Shown: piece after piece, positions 14,483 through 18,071 of the stretch
Position numbering within the stretch: the stretch's first letter is position 1
Layout: each line of letters begins with the position of its first letter
DNA from: Candidatus Omnitrophota bacterium
Lineage (GTDB): Bacteria; Omnitrophota; Gorgyraeia; Gorgyraeales; Gorgyraeaceae
Length of the DNA: 18,071 nt
Assembly: GCA_003485765.1 (NCBI GenBank)
Contig: DNHS01000030.1
Coordinates: 18,788 to 36,858 of the forward strand
Direction: 5' to 3'
The notes under the pieces: generated by a model
Databases searched by the model: none
Told to the model about the DNA's origin: nothing
The model's input: the letters and a program-made list of their open reading frames with translations, nothing else
Program-made: the position numbers and the translations under genes

Positions 14483-15946
14483 TTAACCTTTGATTACTCC
14501 GAGTGGACGCATGCGAGCAACTTTTGTTGACAATCCTGCGCCATGCACTACGTCCACAACTTCGCTTACATCTTTATATGCCTCTGGCGCTTCTTCAGCC
14601 AGCGTAGACCTGGTTTTTGCCCTAACTATTATACCACTTTTATTAAAAAGTTCCCTATCAATATTTCTTCCTGCGCAAACCTTGATAGCGTTTGAACGAG
14701 AAAGGCATCTTCCTGCGCCATGGCATGTGCTGCCGAATGTCTCTTCCATAGAGCCTATTGCGCCAGCCAATACATAAGAAACCGTGCCCATGTCTCCTGG
14801 GACAATAACAGGCTGCCCAGCCTCTCTGTATGCATCAGGTATATCAGGATGGCCTAGAGGAAACGCTCTAGTAGCGCCTTTTCTATGCACGCATAAAATT
14901 TTTTCTTTGCCGCCTACTCTATGTTTTTCCATTTTAGCAATATTATGCGCTACATCATAAACAAGTTTTAATCCAAGAGAGCTCCAGCTTTTATTAAAAA
15001 CCTTCTCAAAAACATTTCTTGCCAAATGCATCAGGCATTGCCTGTTTACCCAGGCATAATTTGCAGCGCATTTCATACTGGCTAAATAAGCTTTCCCTTC
15101 TGGAGAATTTACAGGCGCGCACGCTAACTGCCTGTCAGGCACATTTATACTGTATTTGCCCAAACAACTAGCCATGCTTTTAACATAATCATCGCATATC
15201 TGGTACCCAAGACCCCTTGAGCCAGAGTGAATCATCATTGTAACCTGGCCTTTGAATAAACCAAACGCATCTGCTTTCTTCTCGTCATATATCTCATCTA
15301 TAACTTGAATTTCTAAAAAATGGTTTCCTGAACCAAGCGTCCCAGACTGGTTTTTGCCTCTCTCGTATGCCCTTTCTGAAATAATAGAAGGGTCAGCTCC
15401 TTCTATCGACCCTTTATCTTCTGTAAATTCCAGATCTTCTTTTACGCCATAACCCTTTTTAATTGCCCATCCTGCGCCTTTTAAAAAAATCTCTTCTTCC
15501 TCTTTAGCGCTCGCTTTTATATCTCCACTTGACCCAACGCCTGAAGGGATATTATTGAACAATGAATTAACTAAATGCTCCAATCTGGGTTTTACATCAT
15601 CCAGGATTAAATTACTTTTAACTAATCTTACTCCGCAATTTATGTCGTATCCGACTCCGCCTGGCGAAATAACTCCTCCGATATCAGGATCTGTAGCTGC
15701 AACGCCTCCTATAGAAAAACCATAGCCCCAGTGGATATCAGGCATGGCAAGCGAATATTGTATTATGCCTGGTAAAAATGACACATTAGCTACTTGTTCA
15801 AGCGCTTTATCATTAAGAATTCCTGGGAGAAGCGACTCATTTGCATAGATGAGGCCGGGAACTTTCATTCCTGGTTTGTAGGATGGGGGGATTTTCCAGC
15901 GGAAATTATCCAGCTTTTCTAATTTACCTTGCCAGGCCTGGGCCAT
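14483..15946 (-). CDS. rtcB: RNA-splicing ligase RtcB
   Basis: The 487-residue enzyme joins 2',3'-cyclic phosphate RNA ends to 5'-OH ends using GTP and manganese, in RNA repair or tRNA splicing. Visible family landmarks: GGVGYDINCGVR (96-107) with metal ligands D101 and C104, GSGNHFLE (205-212), IHSGSRG (239-245), DVAHN (331-335), and CHGAGRCLSR (408-417), where H409 takes the guanylate. The C-terminal VVHGAGLSTKVARMRPLGVIKG region is also typical. It begins two bases after the archease stop without a strong ribosome site, so it is likely coupled to its cofactor gene. Confidence 0.96.
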   Translation of the reverse strand: MAQAWQGKLEKLDNFRWKIPPSYKPGMKVPGLIYANESLLPGILNDKALEQVANVSFLPGIIQYSLAMPDIHWGYGFSIGGVAATDPDIGGVISPGGVGYDINCGVRLVKSNLILDDVKPRLEHLVNSLFNNIPSGVGSSGDIKASAKEEEEIFLKGAGWAIKKGYGVKEDLEFTEDKGSIEGADPSIISERAYERGKNQSGTLGSGNHFLEIQVIDEIYDEKKADAFGLFKGQVTMMIHSGSRGLGYQICDDYVKSMASCLGKYSINVPDRQLACAPVNSPEGKAYLASMKCAANYAWVNRQCLMHLARNVFEKVFNKSWSSLGLKLVYDVAHNIAKMEKHRVGGKEKILCVHRKGATRAFPLGHPDIPDAYREAGQPVIVPGDMGTVSYVLAGAIGSMEETFGSTCHGAGRCLSRSNAIKVCAGRNIDRELFNKSGIIVRAKTRSTLAEEAPEAYKDVSEVVDVVHGAGLSTKVARMRPLGVIKG

Positions 15947-15948
15947 AG

Positions 15949-16377
15949 TTATACATCAAAAATAATAGTGCAGTTAAAACCATCTGCAGTTTCTTCTATT
16001 TTGAGATTATGAAAAGTAACTGCCTTTATTTCTGTGTAAAGATTGCTCTGGTAAAGGTCTATATTAACGCCGCTTGCTTCAGCTTTTATTCCGCTGTTAT
16101 TTAAACTCGATATCTTGAAATTATTGAAATATATTTTTTCTCTATTGAAGATATACAGAAGCTCTGACAACCAACTGACTAATATCTCTTCAAGATTATC
16201 TGTATTTTTACTTATCTCTATCTTTTTTTCAATCTTCGAGCCCTGCGCCTTGTATTCTTCTCCTGCTATAACAGCGAACATGCCTATGGCTGCATTTTCG
16301 AATAATTCTGTAAGGGTAGCGCCCCATGCCTTTATACCTGCATCAGCAGTGTGATCAATGAATTCAAAAGGCTTCAT
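15949..16377 (-). CDS. Archease, RtcB activator
   Basis: The 142-residue protein begins MKPFEFIDHTADAGIKAWG, the archease signature with the metal-binding aspartates, and ends with FDV, the conserved C-terminal aspartate region. Archease speeds guanylation and turnover of RtcB, and the two genes are adjacent here. Its ATG is only six bases after the 3' end of tRNA-Lys, leaving no room for a ribosome site outside the tRNA. Confidence 0.93.
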   Translation of the reverse strand: MKPFEFIDHTADAGIKAWGATLTELFENAAIGMFAVIAGEEYKAQGSKIEKKIEISKNTDNLEEILVSWLSELLYIFNREKIYFNNFKISSLNNSGIKAEASGVNIDLYQSNLYTEIKAVTFHNLKIEETADGFNCTIIFDV

Positions 16378-16383
16378 AATTTA

Positions 16384-16459
16384 TGGTGAGCCACCCGTGA
16401 CTCGAACACGGCACACCTACCTTAAAAGGGTAGTGCTCTACCAGATGAGCTAGTGGCCC
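16384..16459 (-). tRNA. tRNA-Lys(TTT)
   Basis: The 76-nt gene includes encoded CCA. The acceptor GGGCCAC pairs with GTGGCTC (one G-T pair), the anticodon stem CTACC/GGTAG holds loop CTTTTAA with anticodon TTT, and the T arm has TTCGAGT. It lies six bases after frr and six bases before the archease start. Confidence 0.95.
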
Positions 16460-16465
16460 ACTTAT

Positions 16466-17023
16466 TTATACCAGTTCTTTTTCTTTATTTGCCAGGAGTT
16501 CGTCTATCTTTTTTGTATATTTTTCTGTCAGTTTCTGTATCTCGTCGTGGCCTTTAAACTTTGCGTCTTCTGTAATCTGTTTGGAAGATTCTAATTTATC
16601 AACAGCTGTCATCGCGTCTCTCCTGACAGTTCTTATAGAAACTCTTCCCTGCTCTGCAATCTTATGCAATATTTTTTTAAGCTCATCTATCCTCTCCTTT
16701 GTAAGAGTTGGTATAGATATTCTTATAAGTTTTCCGTCATTAACAGGGGTTATGCCAAGCGCTGATTTAAGAATAGCCTTTTCAATAGCCTGTATATTAG
16801 ACTGGTCCCAGGGATGTATCGCTACAAGCCTTGGCTCGGGTATTGATATAGTTGCCACTTGTTTCATAGGCATATGCGTACCGTAACACTCCACCATTAT
16901 GCCCTCAACAATCCCTGGATTTGCGCGGCCCGTGCGAATCTCTGAAAATTCCCTTACAGTGGAGTCTATTGTCTTTTTAAGTTTTTCTTCTGTATCTTGT
17001 ATATGCTTTTGTAATGGCTCCAT
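16466..17023 (-). CDS. frr: Ribosome recycling factor
   Basis: The 185-residue protein splits post-termination ribosomes with EF-G. It shows the family core: EIRTGRANPGIVEGIMVECYG (28-48, landmarks RTGRANP and VECYG), ISIPEPRLVAIHPWD (79-93), GLxIRI-type GKLIRISIP (117-125) and VSIRTVRRDAM (about 147-157). Length is standard. AGGAG lies eight bases before the ATG. Order tsf-pyrH-frr is the usual bacterial arrangement. Confidence 0.97.
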   Translation of the reverse strand: MEPLQKHIQDTEEKLKKTIDSTVREFSEIRTGRANPGIVEGIMVECYGTHMPMKQVATISIPEPRLVAIHPWDQSNIQAIEKAILKSALGITPVNDGKLIRISIPTLTKERIDELKKILHKIAEQGRVSIRTVRRDAMTAVDKLESSKQITEDAKFKGHDEIQKLTEKYTKKIDELLANKEKELV

Positions 17024-17045
17024 AGGTTACTCTCCTTTTTTGCAA

Positions 17046-17126
17046 TTAACCCTTCGACTCATTCCGGCCTAAAAGGCCTACATTCGCTCAGGATTACGCT
17101 AACTTTTGTTGTCGAAGCATTAACAA
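17046..17126. repeat. Palindromic intergenic element between pyrH and frr
   Basis: The outer arms CTTCGAC (17052-17058) and GTCGAAG (17111-17117) enclose an inner palindrome GGCCT-AAA-AGGCC (17066-17078). TTAA flanks the arms on both sides (17046-17049 and near 17120). The right end runs into the pyrH stop codon. It has the look of a short interspersed repeat or MITE of about 80 bp; only one copy is in the window. Confidence 0.5.
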
Positions 17127-17839
17127 ACAATGGTGCCTATTTTATCGCCAATTAAAACTCTTTTTATATTGCCTTTTTTCGTGAGATTAAAAACTATGAT
17201 GGGGAGTTTATTATCCATGCAAAGGCTTACTGCGGTTGCGTCCATAACTTTGAGCCCTCTTTTGAGAACCTCTATATACTTAAGGGTTCTAAACTTTTTA
17301 GCGGATTTATCCTTTTTGGGGTCTGCGGAATATACCCCGTCGACTTTTGTGGCTTTAAGTATAACATCAGCGCCTATTTCTATGGCCCTGAGGCTGGCAG
17401 CCGTGTCTGTAGAAAAATACGGATTGCCTGTGCCTGCCACAAATATCACCACCCTATCTTTTTCAAGATGCCTTACAGCCTTTCTCCTTATATACGGCTC
17501 AGCCAGCTCCTGCATGTCTATGGCTGTCTGGACACGCGTAAAAACCCCTGCTTTTTCAAGGCTATCCTGTAACGCCAGGCCATTTATAACAGTTGCGAGC
17601 ATGCCCATATAATCAGCGGTAATCCTGTCAACTCCCTGGCCTTGGGCAGTAGAGCCTCTATAGATATTTCCCCCGCCTATTACAATAGCAATTTCTACCC
17701 CAAGCTTTTTAACATCTTTTATTTCTTCAGCAATAGAGCGGGTCACCTCCGGGTCTATGCCATAGCCCTGTTTGCCCTGCAATACCTCGCCGCTCATCTT
17801 CAACACCACTCTTTTATACGCTGATTTTTTCTGTGTCAT
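17120..17839 (-). CDS. pyrH: UMP kinase
   Basis: The 239-residue bacterial UMP kinase makes UDP from UMP and ATP. Landmarks: KMSGEVLQG (about 14-22), IGGGNIYRG (about 54-62), ADYMGMLATVINGLAL (about 75-90), GTGNPYFSTDTAA (about 136-148) and ATKVDGVYSADP (about 163-174). The start overlaps the tsf stop in an ATGA. The stop codon falls at the edge of the palindromic element that separates it from frr. Confidence 0.97.
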   Translation of the reverse strand: MTQKKSAYKRVVLKMSGEVLQGKQGYGIDPEVTRSIAEEIKDVKKLGVEIAIVIGGGNIYRGSTAQGQGVDRITADYMGMLATVINGLALQDSLEKAGVFTRVQTAIDMQELAEPYIRRKAVRHLEKDRVVIFVAGTGNPYFSTDTAASLRAIEIGADVILKATKVDGVYSADPKKDKSAKKFRTLKYIEVLKRGLKVMDATAVSLCMDNKLPIIVFNLTKKGNIKRVLIGDKIGTIVC

Positions 17840-18071
17840 TTTATATCTTCGCCCACCTGAAGCCTCACGAACCTGCGGATTAATATATTCTCCCTTATTT
17901 TTCCTATAAGCTCGTTCAGATATTCTTTTATGGTTATCTTGTCATCCTTAACAAAAGGCTGGTCTAAAAGGCAAACCTCTGAATAGAATTTTTCCAGCTT
18001 ACCCTGGACTATCTTTTCGATAATATTCTCAGGCTTATTCTTAACGCTTTCTTTTAAAACATTTTTTTCTC
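17836..18071 (-). CDS. tsf: Elongation factor Ts (C-terminal part, cut by window edge)
   Basis: An open frame enters from the right edge and gives the last 77 residues, including NKPENIIEKIVQGKLEKFY, CLLDQPFVKDD, TIKEYLNE and the closing IRRFVRLQVGEDIK. These are the C-terminal landmarks of EF-Ts, the nucleotide exchange factor of EF-Tu. The TGA stop overlaps the pyrH ATG. The N-terminal part and the start lie outside the window. Confidence 0.95.
   Translation of the reverse strand, partial: EKNVLKESVKNKPENIIEKIVQGKLEKFYSEVCLLDQPFVKDDKITIKEYLNELIGKIRENILIRRFVRLQVGEDIK

Noticed and set aside
17083..17095. A 13-base match between the pyrH-frr spacer and the group I intron (6090-6102)
   Set aside because: The match stops after TTCGCTCAGGATT. 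In the intron it belongs to the conserved core, so a shared origin is not supported.

Overview
This is an 18.1 kb stretch of bacterial chromosome. It is AT-rich and densely packed, and every gene I can support lies on the minus strand, so transcription runs right to left. The bacterial translation genes (tsf, pyrH, frr, serS), dnaX-recR and a four-subunit ferredoxin-dependent pyruvate oxidoreductase suggest an anaerobic bacterium with an outer chromosomal core. Gene content and protein style look like an uncultivated candidate phylum such as Omnitrophota. That assignment is inference from general resemblance and was not tested.

Following transcription, the right part is a long housekeeping run: tsf (cut by the window edge), pyrH, a small palindromic intergenic element, frr, tRNA-Lys(TTT), archease, rtcB (RNA ligase), a 14-bp inverted repeat, serS, an M50-like membrane metalloprotease, tRNA-Ser(GGA), an ICMT-type membrane methyltransferase, a 61-residue membrane protein, dnaX and recR. 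Gaps are mostly 2 to 20 bases, and tRNA genes sit directly against start codons.

A good sigma-70-type promoter overlapping the recR stop codon starts the porGDAB operon. Eleven bases after porB comes a tRNA-Asn(GTT) gene interrupted inside its anticodon by a 235-nt group I intron with no ORF. A strong terminator closes this unit. A Fic AMP-transferase gene with its own promoter and a different base composition follows, and looks acquired.

The left part is a trehalose operon: a small membrane protein, a membrane-bound trehalose-6-phosphate synthase fused to an extracytoplasmic sensor plus HAMP domain, the phosphatase OtsB, an internally duplicated DUF5752-type protein, and a TreT-type trehalose synthase cut by the left edge. 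It is preceded by a promoter and a leader of about 180 nt carrying an intrinsic terminator and a competing hairpin, which suggests a transcription-attenuation switch. The sensor-enzyme fusion, the unassigned leader, the duplicated DUF5752 partner and the two trehalose routes together make this operon the best candidate for a little-described system. The intron-bearing tRNA-Asn is the second highlight.
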